DNA of 42,893 nt from Gemmatimonadota bacterium (GTDB lineage Bacteria; Gemmatimonadota; Gemmatimonadetes; Longimicrobiales; Gaopeijiaceae): positions 1-42,893 of the forward strand of contig JAPOYJ010000040.1 of assembly GCA_026706635.1 (NCBI GenBank). Reading direction: 5' to 3'. The position numbers and the translations under genes were made by a program. Positions 1 to 8,006 of the stretch are shown piece by piece (positions within the stretch are counted from its first letter, which is position 1; each line of letters begins with the position of its first letter). Under the pieces are notes generated by a model. That model was not told the origin of the DNA and did not search any database. It worked only from the letters and a program-made list of their open reading frames with translations.

Positions 1-55
1 CCAAAGCGGACATTTCACATGCTCCGAAAACCGGACATTCTACTTGCTCCCAACA
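1..55. mobile_element. Terminal repeats of an IS21/IS481-type insertion sequence
   Basis: Two 25-bp direct repeats lie at 1-25 and 26-50, each built around GGACATT and ending in GCTCC. Read on the minus strand from 55, the end starts TGTTGGGAGC, and a 5'-TG terminus followed by tandem subterminal repeats is typical of IS21-family and some IS481-family ends. No transposase is visible because the element lies outside the window. The repeat unit differs from that at the right edge, so two different ISs are likely. Confidence 0.6.
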
Positions 56-184
56 CCGGGCCGCACATCGCCGGGTGTCAAGCCGGGTCGTGCTAGCAGA
101 GGCCGATGTCCGAGTTGCAGCGGACAGAGCCGCTAACCATTCTTGTCGCTTCCAGCTATGGGCACGGACCGTAGGGAGCGAGCG

Positions 185-3100
185 ATGAGCGGACGCACAG
201 CAACTCTGGCCTGCAGGGGAATCCTGGCGGCGGCTCTCTGCCTTGCTGCCTGCGACTCCAACGAGGGACCGGCCGTCGTGGGTAGCATCCCCAATCAGAC
301 CGTGCCGGTCGGCGAGACGATCGACATTTCGCTTGCTCAGTACTTCAGCGACCCGGACGCCGACGACCTCTCCTACAAGGCGATCTCCTCCGACCAAGGG
401 GTGGCCACGGCCTCCGCGTCGGGCGCCTCCCTGAGCGTGGCGGGAGTCAGCCAGGGGACCGCCACCGTGAAGGTGACGGCCACAGACCCGGGCGGCCTCT
501 CGGTCGACCAGAGCTTCACGGTCACCGTGCCGAACCGGGCGCCCGAAGTCTCCAACCAGATCCCCGGCAACGAGGTCCATGTCGGTGAGACGGTGGATGT
601 GGACCTCTCGCAGCACTTCGCCGACCCGGACGGCGACGACCTCTCCTACGCGGCGACCTCCTCCGACGAGGGGGTGGCCACAGCCTCCGCTTCGGGCACC
701 TCCCTGACCGTGGCGGCCGTCAGCCAGGGGACCGCCACCGTGACGGTCACAGCCACCGACCCCGGCGGCCTCCTGGCCGACCAGAGCTTCACGGTCACCG
801 TGCCGAACCGGGCGCCCGTAGCCTCCGATCCGATCCCCGACGTCGAGCTCCACGTCGGCGAGACGGTAGATGTGGACCTCTCGCAGCACTTCGGCGACCC
901 GGACGGCGACGACCTCTCCTACGCGGCGGCCTCCTCCAGCGAGAGGGTGGCCACGGCCTCCGTATCGGGCGCCTCCCTGACCGTGGCGGCCGTCGGCCAG
1001 GGGACCGCCACGGTCACGGTCACCGCCACCGACCCAGGCGGACTCTCGGTCGAGGAGAGCTTCACGGTCACCGTGCCGAACCGGGCACCCGAAGTATCCG
1101 ACCCGATCCCCGACGCCGATGTATATGTCCGCGAGTCCCTCGAGCTCACCCTCCCCGACCACTTCAGCGACCCGGACGGCGACGACCTCTCCTACGCGGC
1201 AGCCTCCTCCGACGAGAGGGTGGCCACTGCCTCCGCGTCGGGCGCCACCCTGACCGTGGCGGGAGTCGGCCAGGGGACCGCCACCGTCACGGTCACCGCC
1301 ACCGACCCAGGCGGCCTCTCGGCCGAGGAGAGCTTTACGGTCACCGTGCCGAATCGGGCGCCAACGGTCTCGGATTCATTCCCCGACGCCCAGATCGGGC
1401 CCAACGACACGATCGTGGCGGTCCTCTCGGACCACTTCGCGGACCCGGACGGCGACGACCTCTCCTTCAGGGCAGGCTCCTCCGACAGAGACGTGGTCAG
1501 GAGACGCTTATCGGGCGACACCCTGATGGTGTTCCCGTACGACAATGGGACCGCCGCCATTACGGTCACCGCTACCGACCCAGGCGGCCTCTCTGTCGAG
1601 GACGTCTTCGAGGTGACAGTGTCAGACTCGGTACGCCAGATCCTGGAGGCCTTCTACGACGCGGGCAGCGGGGACGACTGGAGCGTGAATACCTGCTGGA
1701 AGCAGTGCGACGATCTCAACGACTGGCATGGAGTCGGGTACACCGGGTTCCCACGGCGGTTCCAAGTCCTCCAGATGGACCGCAACAACGTCTCAGGAAC
1801 GATATTGCCGCTGCTTGGGGGAGCCACCGACCTTGTCGCCCTCTCCCTCGTCGCCAACGACATCTCGGGAGGCATCCCCGCCGAGCTGGGCAACATGGCC
1901 AAGCTGGCGAGTCTGCGGCTAGCCCGAAACCCCCTCGGTGGAACCCTGCCGCCGGAGCTGGGGAACCTGGGGTCGGTTCAGCAGGTGTGGCTCTCGCGGA
2001 ACGGGCTGTCGGGAACGATCCCGCCGGAGATGGGGAGGCTCGGCAACGTGGTCTCCGTCTGGCTCTCGGAGAACCACCTGTCGGGACCGATCCCGCCCGA
2101 GCTCGGGGGCCTTGCCAGACTCGAGCGCCTCAGGCTGGACCACAACAGCCTTAGCGGCTCGATCCCGCCGGAGATGGGCAAGCTAGACCACCTCGACACG
2201 CTGAACCTGAGCGACAACAACCTGAGCGGACCGCTCCCTGCGGAGCTAGGCCAGCTCGACGGACTGCAGGCGCTGAGGCTCGAGAACAACGCCGAACTCT
2301 CCGGACCGGTGCCCCTCGAGTTCACCGGGATGACCAGCCTGAACGCCTTCCGGGCCGACGGCACCGACCTCTGCGCGCCGAGGGACGCCGACTTCCTCGA
2401 GTGGCTCCGGGGCGTGGACGACCGCAGGCTGCCGGCTTGCGCACCCGACAGCCTCGCCTACATGGTCCAGCCCGTGCAGGACTGGGACTACCCCGTCTCG
2501 CTGATAGCCGACCGCGAGGCGCTGCTCCGCGTCTTCGTGCTCGCCACCAGAGCCAACAGCGAGGACATCCCCGAAGTGGTCGCCACCTTCTACGTCGACG
2601 ACGAGGAGACCCACAAGGAGACCATCGCCTCCAAGTCCGGACCGATCCCGACGGAGGTGGACGAGGGCTCGCTCGCCAAGTCGTCAAACGCCGACATACC
2701 CGCGAGCGTGCTAGAGCCGGGGCTCGAGGTGGTGATCGAGATCGACCCCGACGGGGAGCTCGGCGACGAGCTGCTCGTGACGAGGCGCATCCCCAGCGAG
2801 GGCAGGATGCCCATCGGGGTCGACGAGCACTCCGACTTCGAGCTGACCGTGATCCCCTTCCTGCTCGAGGACGACCCCGACTCGTCGGTCATCGACATCG
2901 CCGACGACATGGAGGACGAAGAGGAGGACCACGAGTATCTGCAGGCCACCTACGACCTGCTGCCGATGGCCACCCTGTCGGCCGTTGCCCATGAACCCGT
3001 CGAGACCGACTCCGACATCCCCTTCGACATCGTCGTCGAAGTGATGGCGATGCGGAAGTCCGAGGACGGCGAAGGCCACTGGGTCGGGATGATCGCCGAG

Positions 3101-3880
3101 TTCGGGGGAGGCTGGGGCGGCATCGCCGAGACTCCGGGATGGTCCAGCGCAGTCGTGCCCCAAGCCCTGGTCATCGCGCACGAGCTGGGGCACAACCTCA
3201 GCCTGCTGCACGCGCCGTGCGGCGGCGCCCCCCGCCCCGACCCGCTCTTTCCCGACCCCGACGGCCAGATCGGGAGCTACGGGTACGACCACCGCGACGA
3301 CGAGGTCGTCGAGCCCGACGTATACGACATGATGGGCTACTGCAGCTGGCTCGACGAATGGATCAGCGAGTACCACGCCTCGAAGGCGGCGGGCTACAGG
3401 CGGTCGCAGGCGTTCGAGCGGCGCATCAGGATCGACGGGCCGGCGCTGCTCCTCTGGGGCGGCGTCGACGAGCAGGGCGAGCTGGTCCTGAAGCCCGCCT
3501 TCGTCGTGGATGCCAAGTCGGCGGTCGTGCCGACGCCCGGCCCCTACTCGCTGACGGGCAGGGACGGCGACGGCAGGACCCTCTTCTCCCTCTCCTTCGA
3601 GATGGCTGGGCTCTCCGACCTTGGCGACGCCAAGGCCTTCGCCCACCTGCTGCCCGTCGAGGCCGTCTGGAGGGGCGCACTCGCGAGCATCGAGCTTTCG
3701 GGACCCGAGGGGGAAGTCACGGTCGACACGGAGACCGACGACCCGATGACGATCCTCCGCGATCCCGACTCGGGCCAGTTCCGGGCCTTCCTGAGGGGAG
3801 TGCGCCCCGACGGCTCCTTCGACCCCAACCTGACCGCGCTCCGGAGCCGGGGACTGCCGGTAGTGGCGGAGGGCCGCTGA
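185..3880 (+). CDS. Surface lipoprotein: Ig-like repeats, leucine-rich repeats, metzincin protease
   Basis: 1231 residues from ATG 185, chosen over upstream TTG/ATG because AGGGAG precedes it and it gives a lipoprotein signal ending LCLAAC. Residues about 30-480 hold bacterial Ig/cadherin-like repeats (each with NRAP, DPDGDDLSY and TVTATDPGGLS). Residues about 480-750 are plant-type leucine-rich repeats (LSGxIPPELG). The C-terminal part contains a zinc site HELGHNLSLLH (His999, Glu1000, His1003, His1009) and a Met-turn YDMMGYC, so it is a metzincin-type metalloendopeptidase; the usual Gly between the second and third His ligands is Ser. A beta-rich tail follows. The likely role is a surface-anchored protease with protein-binding repeats; the substrate is unknown. 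Confidence 0.85.
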   Translation: MSGRTATLACRGILAAALCLAACDSNEGPAVVGSIPNQTVPVGETIDISLAQYFSDPDADDLSYKAISSDQGVATASASGASLSVAGVSQGTATVKVTATDPGGLSVDQSFTVTVPNRAPEVSNQIPGNEVHVGETVDVDLSQHFADPDGDDLSYAATSSDEGVATASASGTSLTVAAVSQGTATVTVTATDPGGLLADQSFTVTVPNRAPVASDPIPDVELHVGETVDVDLSQHFGDPDGDDLSYAAASSSERVATASVSGASLTVAAVGQGTATVTVTATDPGGLSVEESFTVTVPNRAPEVSDPIPDADVYVRESLELTLPDHFSDPDGDDLSYAAASSDERVATASASGATLTVAGVGQGTATVTVTATDPGGLSAEESFTVTVPNRAPTVSDSFPDAQIGPNDTIVAVLSDHFADPDGDDLSFRAGSSDRDVVRRRLSGDTLMVFPYDNGTAAITVTATDPGGLSVEDVFEVTVSDSVRQILEAFYDAGSGDDWSVNTCWKQCDDLNDWHGVGYTGFPRRFQVLQMDRNNVSGTILPLLGGATDLVALSLVANDISGGIPAELGNMAKLASLRLARNPLGGTLPPELGNLGSVQQVWLSRNGLSGTIPPEMGRLGNVVSVWLSENHLSGPIPPELGGLARLERLRLDHNSLSGSIPPEMGKLDHLDTLNLSDNNLSGPLPAELGQLDGLQALRLENNAELSGPVPLEFTGMTSLNAFRADGTDLCAPRDADFLEWLRGVDDRRLPACAPDSLAYMVQPVQDWDYPVSLIADREALLRVFVLATRANSEDIPEVVATFYVDDEETHKETIASKSGPIPTEVDEGSLAKSSNADIPASVLEPGLEVVIEIDPDGELGDELLVTRRIPSEGRMPIGVDEHSDFELTVIPFLLEDDPDSSVIDIADDMEDEEEDHEYLQATYDLLPMATLSAVAHEPVETDSDIPFDIVVEVMAMRKSEDGEGHWVGMIAEFGGGWGGIAETPGWSSAVVPQALVIAHELGHNLSLLHAPCGGAPRPDPLFPDPDGQIGSYGYDHRDDEVVEPDVYDMMGYCSWLDEWISEYHASKAAGYRRSQAFERRIRIDGPALLLWGGVDEQGELVLKPAFVVDAKSAVVPTPGPYSLTGRDGDGRTLFSLSFEMAGLSDLGDAKAFAHLLPVEAVWRGALASIELSGPEGEVTVDTETDDPMTILRDPDSGQFRAFLRGVRPDGSFDPNLTALRSRGLPVVAEGR
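277..1620 (+). repeat. Ig-like repeats in exact 273-bp register
   Basis: The junction GTGCCGAAccGGgC recurs at 527, 800, 1073 and 1346, spaced exactly 273 bp (91 codons). The units are highly similar in DNA as well as protein, which points to recent unit duplication or gene conversion inside the protease gene. Confidence 0.9.
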
Positions 3881-3929
3881 CGAGCAGCGTCGGGCTGGGT
3901 TGTGGGCGCTAAGCCCCCGGCACGACGCC

Positions 3930-3968
3930 TGTAAATCGTGGATTACAAATTGTAAAGCACACATTACA
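3930..3968. promoter_or_regulatory. Paired TGTAA-N8-TTACA dyads (site A)
   Basis: Dyads at 3930-3947 and 3951-3968 are each TGTAA-N8-TTACA with a 3-bp gap, giving a 21-bp centre-to-centre repeat. It lies between the convergent 3' ends of its two neighbours, so it controls neither in an obvious way. A fragment of the CTAG palindrome starts 17 bp to the right. The binding protein, if any, is unknown. Confidence 0.6.
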
Positions 3969-3984
3969 ATTTTGAACAGGATAA

Positions 3985-4047
3985 CGAAGCGGTCCAGCGG
4001 GGATGCAGCGCCGCTCCTGCCATTGGAGGCTGTCCACGGGCCGCTAG
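3985..4047 (+). repeat. CTAG palindrome element, right-half fragment
   Basis: Matches the right half of the complete copy at 41310-41490: CGAAGCGGTCCAGCGGGG, GATGCAGCGCCGCTC and the end TGTCCACGGGCCGCTAG. The middle is slightly diverged. Confidence 0.8.
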
Positions 4048-4050
4048 TCC

Positions 4051-5130
4051 TCAGCTCACGTCAGGTCCGCAGAGCGGAGGGGTGCCCGGTCGGAGCTCCG
4101 TGCCCCAGATGCGTACAACTCTGCGCGTGGTCGTCGAGAATACGCCGGTGCCATCCCTGAAGACCGAAGGGATGCGCACCTCGCCCGAGGGATTGAAGTT
4201 GCCGCCCCGCTCCCAGTTCACCCAGTTGCGGTCGGCTGCGGCCATCGCCAACGTAGCGCGGACCCCGCCAGGCAACCCCCGTCGAAGCTCACGGATGACG
4301 TCGCGCTCCTCGTCCGTTGCTGCGAAGAACTCGAATATCCCGAACTCCGAGGAAAACACCAGCGTCGAGTCCTCGGCGTCGATCGCGAAGCCCAGCAGGT
4401 AGAGCGTGTCGGGCGAATCGATGCCGCGCTGGGCCATCGGAAGTCTGAGGCCCTCGAGGCGTGCGTCGGCCAGGTACGACCACGCATTCTCGGCGAAGCG
4501 CCACTGGAAGCGATAGTTGGTGTCGGGATCGAGGCGGCACCTCCCATCCTCCTCGTCCAGCTCCACCAGGTCGAACGCGCCGGGCACCAAGCTCCTCCCC
4601 ACCAGTACGCGGCCGTCTGGGGTGGTGATCTTCAGCGAGAGCCGGTCTCCCGGATCGAATGGCGACACGGTGATGTTGGCGCGGTAGCACACGGCGTTCG
4701 GAGCCAGCTCGCCAGGGATCGTGTCCCGGCTCTGCGAATTGGGAATCACGCACTCCTCGACGTCGCGCCTCTCTTCCAGCCGCACCGACCCCTTCGTGGG
4801 CTCGGAAATCACAACCGTGGAGCCCCGGAGCGTGGGCGTCTCCTCCCGCTGGAGTGTGCGGTGCAGCAGAGCCCCCGCTTCGAAGGAGATGCCGTCCCCG
4901 TTCCACTCGTGGGTGAGTAGCACCTGCACCTCGGCGATGATCACGTCCTCGAGATCGGCGATCTGGACGTCGATCAGGGCGCACCCCGCGAGCGCTACCG
5001 CGCCCAGCGCGCCTGCCCACCTGGCAGCCCGTGGACACCCCCCCCACGGCATTCGAGCGGCGCTGCATCCCCGCTCTCGGTGATCGCGCGAGATTATCCG
5101 CGGACTGCCAGCAATTGGCCGGGCGTTCAT
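4051..5130 (-). CDS. DUF4249-type outer-membrane lipoprotein
   Basis: 359 residues if translation starts at ATG 5130, which overlaps the TonB receptor stop (ATGA) and implies coupling. The body fits DUF4249, a lipoprotein family encoded next to TonB receptors with carboxypeptidase-like domains: early beta domain (VIIAEVQVLLTHE), YRANITVSPFDPGDRLSLKI, and a C-terminal domain with WGTELRP. The N-terminus is odd. Codons about 7-36 are made by an inserted CTAG palindrome (5021-5111), and the hydrophobic part and lipobox (ALAGC) come after it. A second start, ATG 5052, lies inside the repeat and would give a short normal lipoprotein signal. The family call is good; the start in use is uncertain. 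Confidence 0.7.
   Translation of the reverse strand: MNARPIAGSPRIISRDHRERGCSAARMPWGGCPRAARWAGALGAVALAGCALIDVQIADLEDVIIAEVQVLLTHEWNGDGISFEAGALLHRTLQREETPTLRGSTVVISEPTKGSVRLEERRDVEECVIPNSQSRDTIPGELAPNAVCYRANITVSPFDPGDRLSLKITTPDGRVLVGRSLVPGAFDLVELDEEDGRCRLDPDTNYRFQWRFAENAWSYLADARLEGLRLPMAQRGIDSPDTLYLLGFAIDAEDSTLVFSSEFGIFEFFAATDEERDVIRELRRGLPGGVRATLAMAAADRNWVNWERGGNFNPSGEVRIPSVFRDGTGVFSTTTRRVVRIWGTELRPGTPPLCGPDVS
5021..5111 (-). repeat. CTAG palindrome element, internally deleted, inside the DUF4249 start
   Basis: Ends CTGGCAGCCCGTGGA and TCCGCGGACTGCCAG form inverted termini. The interior keeps CATTCGAGCGGCGCTGCATCC and CCGCTCTCGGTGATCGCGCG but lacks the central palindrome of the 181-bp copy. 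It stays open in the reading frame of the host gene. Confidence 0.85.
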
Positions 5131-7493
5131 CAGAAGGAAATCTCCAGTCCGATCGTAGGCAGCAGGGGAATCATCGACACGCCGGTGCGCGTCGGAGGAT
5201 CGGCCCCGTAGTCGAAGAAGTAGAAGAGGACATTCTTCCGGTTGTAGAGGTTCACGACGCTCAGGTAGGGCACCATGCTGCCCCAGCTCCTCTCGAGCCG
5301 CTTTCGGAGCGAAATGTCGAGGCGGTGGCGGGCCGGGTAGCGGGCGCTGTTACGATCCCCTAGCGCCACCGCGGTGGCATTGTCGTAGTAGACCCGCCCC
5401 TCGACCGCCCGCTGCCGGTACATGTCGAACTGCCCCAGGACCGGGGTGTAGGGCGTGCCGGTCCCGAAGTTGGCGCGGAGCCCCGCCTCGAGCCCCCACC
5501 AGATCAGCGAACGGCGGAGCACCAGGTCGATGTCGACGCGGCGGTCGAAGACCGGCGGGTAGGTGATCGAGGGCGGTGGATCGACCCCGGAGAGCAGGTC
5601 GGGAAATGTGCGCTCGGTCCTGAGGAACGATGCGGAGATCCACCCAGTGGTGGCGCCCGCGTCGCGCCGAACCATCAGGTCGAGGCCGTATGACCAGCCG
5701 TCCCCGCTCAGGACGTCGTCCAGATCATCGCCGGGATCGTCGGCCGGATTGCTCGTGATCACCCCGTCGTAGGTGCGGTAGTACCCCTCGAGCGAGGCGT
5801 ACCAGTCGTTGTTGCCGAAGAACCCCTCGACCGCCATCTGCACCTGGTCGGAGACGATCCTGGGGGCCAGCTCTCCAGTCAGCACCCAGATGTCTACCCC
5901 AAGCGGAAATTCCTCGTCGCGCAGCGAGTGCAGAAACTGGGAGTAGCGCCCCCCCGCCAGCCGCACGGCCGCGGTCCGGTCCCCGAAGAACCGCTTGACC
6001 GCGAAGCGCGGAGCGACCGTCGTCGCGCCCTCGCCGGGGTCCGGCTCCAAGTGGTCGAGTCTAAGCCCCGTCTCGATCAGCCAACTCCGCCCCAAGTCCC
6101 AGCCGATCTGGCTGTAGGCGGACAACTCCAACCCCTCGCCGCGGCTCTCGGCAAAGGTGGTGCCGCCAGCCTCGATTCCGTAGTCGTAGCCTAGGTCCTT
6201 GGCGGAAACCCCTGACTTCCACCGAAGCCGGGCGGTCGGTCGCAGCTCGAAGTTGGCGGCCGCGCCCCCCTCCCGCACATGCGTGCGGAAGCGCGCCTCC
6301 GTCTCCGTGATCTCGAAGTCGGACGAAAAACGCGAGAAATGTGTTGCGATGTCCATCGAGCTGCCTCCGCGCATCGGATGCGCCCACGAGAGACCGACCG
6401 CATCATTGCCCCACGACCACCTGAGCGGCAGCGGGTTGTCGCCCAGGTCGGAGGTGTTGAGAACATCGCGCCCGCTGTACCCGGTGACCCGGATGCGGTT
6501 TCCGCCGGGTGTCCACCCCTCGAAGACACCCTGCATGTCGGTCAGGTAGTAGGGGAAGGAGGTCCACGGCCTGACGAGGAGATCGAAGTAGGAGCGCCGC
6601 CCGGACACGCGCCAGCGGGAGTGCGCAAGCCCGAGCTTGCCATCGAGGGCCGCGGGGAGCGATCCATCCACCGCCGCACGCGACGCCAGGAGGCTGACGC
6701 CCGCGTCAACAGAGGGCTCGCCGTCGCCCGGGTCGGTCTTGACGACCAGTACCGACGACACGCGCCCGCCGTACTCGGCCGGGAAGCCGCCCGCCCGTAG
6801 CTCCGCCCGCTCCACCATGTCGGCGTTGAAGACCGAGAAGAGGCCGCCTAGGTGGAAGGGGTTGTAGATCGGCACATTGTCCAGGAGGATGAGGTTCTGG
6901 TCCGCCGAGCCTCCACGCACATTGAAGGCGGCCGAGAAGTCGGAGACGGTGCCCACGCCCGGCAGCACCTCGATCGCCCGGATCGGATCGGTCTCGACGA
7001 CCCCGGGAATTGACTTCATCGCCTTCCGCTCGATCTCCTGCACGGTGATCCCGGCCGACTCGGCGAAGCGCTCCAAGGCGCGGCTGCGCGCTGCCTCGAC
7101 CGTTATCGCACCCAGCTCGACTGCCCGTGTAGCGAGCACCAGCTCGAGCTGGACGACCGCTTCGTCCACTCGCACCTCGATGCGGCGGGGCTCGAAGCCG
7201 AGCTTGGTTGCCGTCAACTCGTAGACGCCAGGTGCCACCTCGCCCACCTCGAAGAACCCAAGCCGGTCGGTTCGGGCCAGGCGCACCCGCGACGAGTCGG
7301 CCAGCTCCTGCAACCGCACCCCGGCGCCCGCGAGGATCTGCCCTTCGGCCGACCGGACCCGCCCAGTTACCGCACCCTCCTGCGCTGCGGCGCCCAGGGG
7401 TGCTACCAGTGCGCAGCAGGCCGCTAGCAGCCCGCGGAGAAACCTCCCACGGCATTCGAGCGGCGCTGCATCTCGAGAGACGCGGTAGCTCAC
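5130..7493 (-). CDS. TonB-dependent outer-membrane receptor with carboxypeptidase-regulatory domain
   Basis: 787 residues from GTG 7493, whose GTGA overlaps the stop of the gene before it. Signal peptide ends near LGAAAQ. Residues about 35-110 form a CarboxypepD_reg-like domain (GRVRSAEGQILAGAGVRLQ, GVYELTATKLGFEPR). The plug follows (VVETDPIRAIEVLPGV, FNVRGGSADQNLILLDNVPIYNP), then a beta barrel ending in aromatic Phe (LEISF). It imports an unknown ligand using TonB energy; the coupled DUF4249 lipoprotein is the probable surface partner, as in Bacteroidota pairs. Codons about 8-24 (DAAPLECRGRFLRGLLA) are encoded by a CTAG palindrome fragment, so part of the signal peptide is repeat-derived. 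Confidence 0.85.
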   Translation of the reverse strand: MSYRVSRDAAPLECRGRFLRGLLAACCALVAPLGAAAQEGAVTGRVRSAEGQILAGAGVRLQELADSSRVRLARTDRLGFFEVGEVAPGVYELTATKLGFEPRRIEVRVDEAVVQLELVLATRAVELGAITVEAARSRALERFAESAGITVQEIERKAMKSIPGVVETDPIRAIEVLPGVGTVSDFSAAFNVRGGSADQNLILLDNVPIYNPFHLGGLFSVFNADMVERAELRAGGFPAEYGGRVSSVLVVKTDPGDGEPSVDAGVSLLASRAAVDGSLPAALDGKLGLAHSRWRVSGRRSYFDLLVRPWTSFPYYLTDMQGVFEGWTPGGNRIRVTGYSGRDVLNTSDLGDNPLPLRWSWGNDAVGLSWAHPMRGGSSMDIATHFSRFSSDFEITETEARFRTHVREGGAAANFELRPTARLRWKSGVSAKDLGYDYGIEAGGTTFAESRGEGLELSAYSQIGWDLGRSWLIETGLRLDHLEPDPGEGATTVAPRFAVKRFFGDRTAAVRLAGGRYSQFLHSLRDEEFPLGVDIWVLTGELAPRIVSDQVQMAVEGFFGNNDWYASLEGYYRTYDGVITSNPADDPGDDLDDVLSGDGWSYGLDLMVRRDAGATTGWISASFLRTERTFPDLLSGVDPPPSITYPPVFDRRVDIDLVLRRSLIWWGLEAGLRANFGTGTPYTPVLGQFDMYRQRAVEGRVYYDNATAVALGDRNSARYPARHRLDISLRKRLERSWGSMVPYLSVVNLYNRKNVLFYFFDYGADPPTRTGVSMIPLLPTIGLEISF
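7424..7472 (-). repeat. CTAG palindrome element, right-half fragment forming a signal peptide
   Basis: Begins CTAGCAGCCCGCGGAGAAACC and continues CCCACGGCATTCGAGCGGC-GCTGCATC, the reverse of the right half of the complete copy. It lies wholly inside the start of the TonB receptor gene. Confidence 0.85.
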
Positions 7494-7894
7494 TTCTCCG
7501 CGTACACCCCGAGGCGCAGCGGCGGCTCGACCGACCAGTGGAAGCGGAAGCGGTTCTCGCCCCCCACGACGACCGCCTCGCGACGTTCGCGCGTCTTGGG
7601 CCAGTCGTCCCGCTCGTTCCGAACGACGAGCAGCTGCCCAGGCTCGAGCGCCGCAACCCGCCGCTCGATCGCCTCGTCCATCCTGGCCAGGAGATCGCGT
7701 TCGGCGTGCCGCTGAACATCGCCCCCCGCCTCGGCGACCACCTCGTGATCGGCGACGCTAACGTACTTCGCCTCGAGTTCGGATGCGGAGATCGAGAGGG
7801 CGCGGTCGCGCTGAAAGCCTATCTCCGTAAGGGCGGAGGGGTTGAAGTTGGTGCGCACGCTGTGGTACCAGCTGCCGTACCTTCTGAGGATCAT
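7490..7894 (-). CDS. Hypothetical protein, first gene of the TonB/DUF4249 operon
   Basis: 134 residues from ATG 7894; I do not recognise the family. No signal peptide or membrane segment is visible. The C-terminal half has a beta-like stretch (QLLVVRNERDDW, EAVVVGGENRFRFHWSVE). Its stop overlaps the GTG of the TonB receptor, so the three genes 7894-4051 look translationally coupled. No clear Shine-Dalgarno sequence precedes the ATG. Confidence 0.55.
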   Translation of the reverse strand: MILRRYGSWYHSVRTNFNPSALTEIGFQRDRALSISASELEAKYVSVADHEVVAEAGGDVQRHAERDLLARMDEAIERRVAALEPGQLLVVRNERDDWPKTRERREAVVVGGENRFRFHWSVEPPLRLGVYAEK

Positions 7895-7927
7895 CCCAGT
7901 GTCCCCCTTTGGGTTGTGGCGGTGGCG

Positions 7928-7946
7928 AAAACGGTTGGATCAACCG
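7928..7946 (-). terminator. Rho-independent terminator of the ABC/amidohydrolase operon
   Basis: On the minus strand CGGTTG-ATC-CAACCG is a perfect 6-bp hairpin followed by TTTT. It lies 60 bp after the amidohydrolase stop and before the next minus-strand gene. Confidence 0.65.
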
Positions 7947-8006
7947 ACGCTCCCCCTACGCCGGTTGTCGGAAGGAAAGTACCCCGCTGTTGCACCTACC
8001 GGTCCA

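Noticed and set aside
2711-3964. A 417-residue minus-strand ORF
   Set aside because: Antisense shadow of the protease gene; low-complexity Arg/Val/Gly pattern, no ribosome site.
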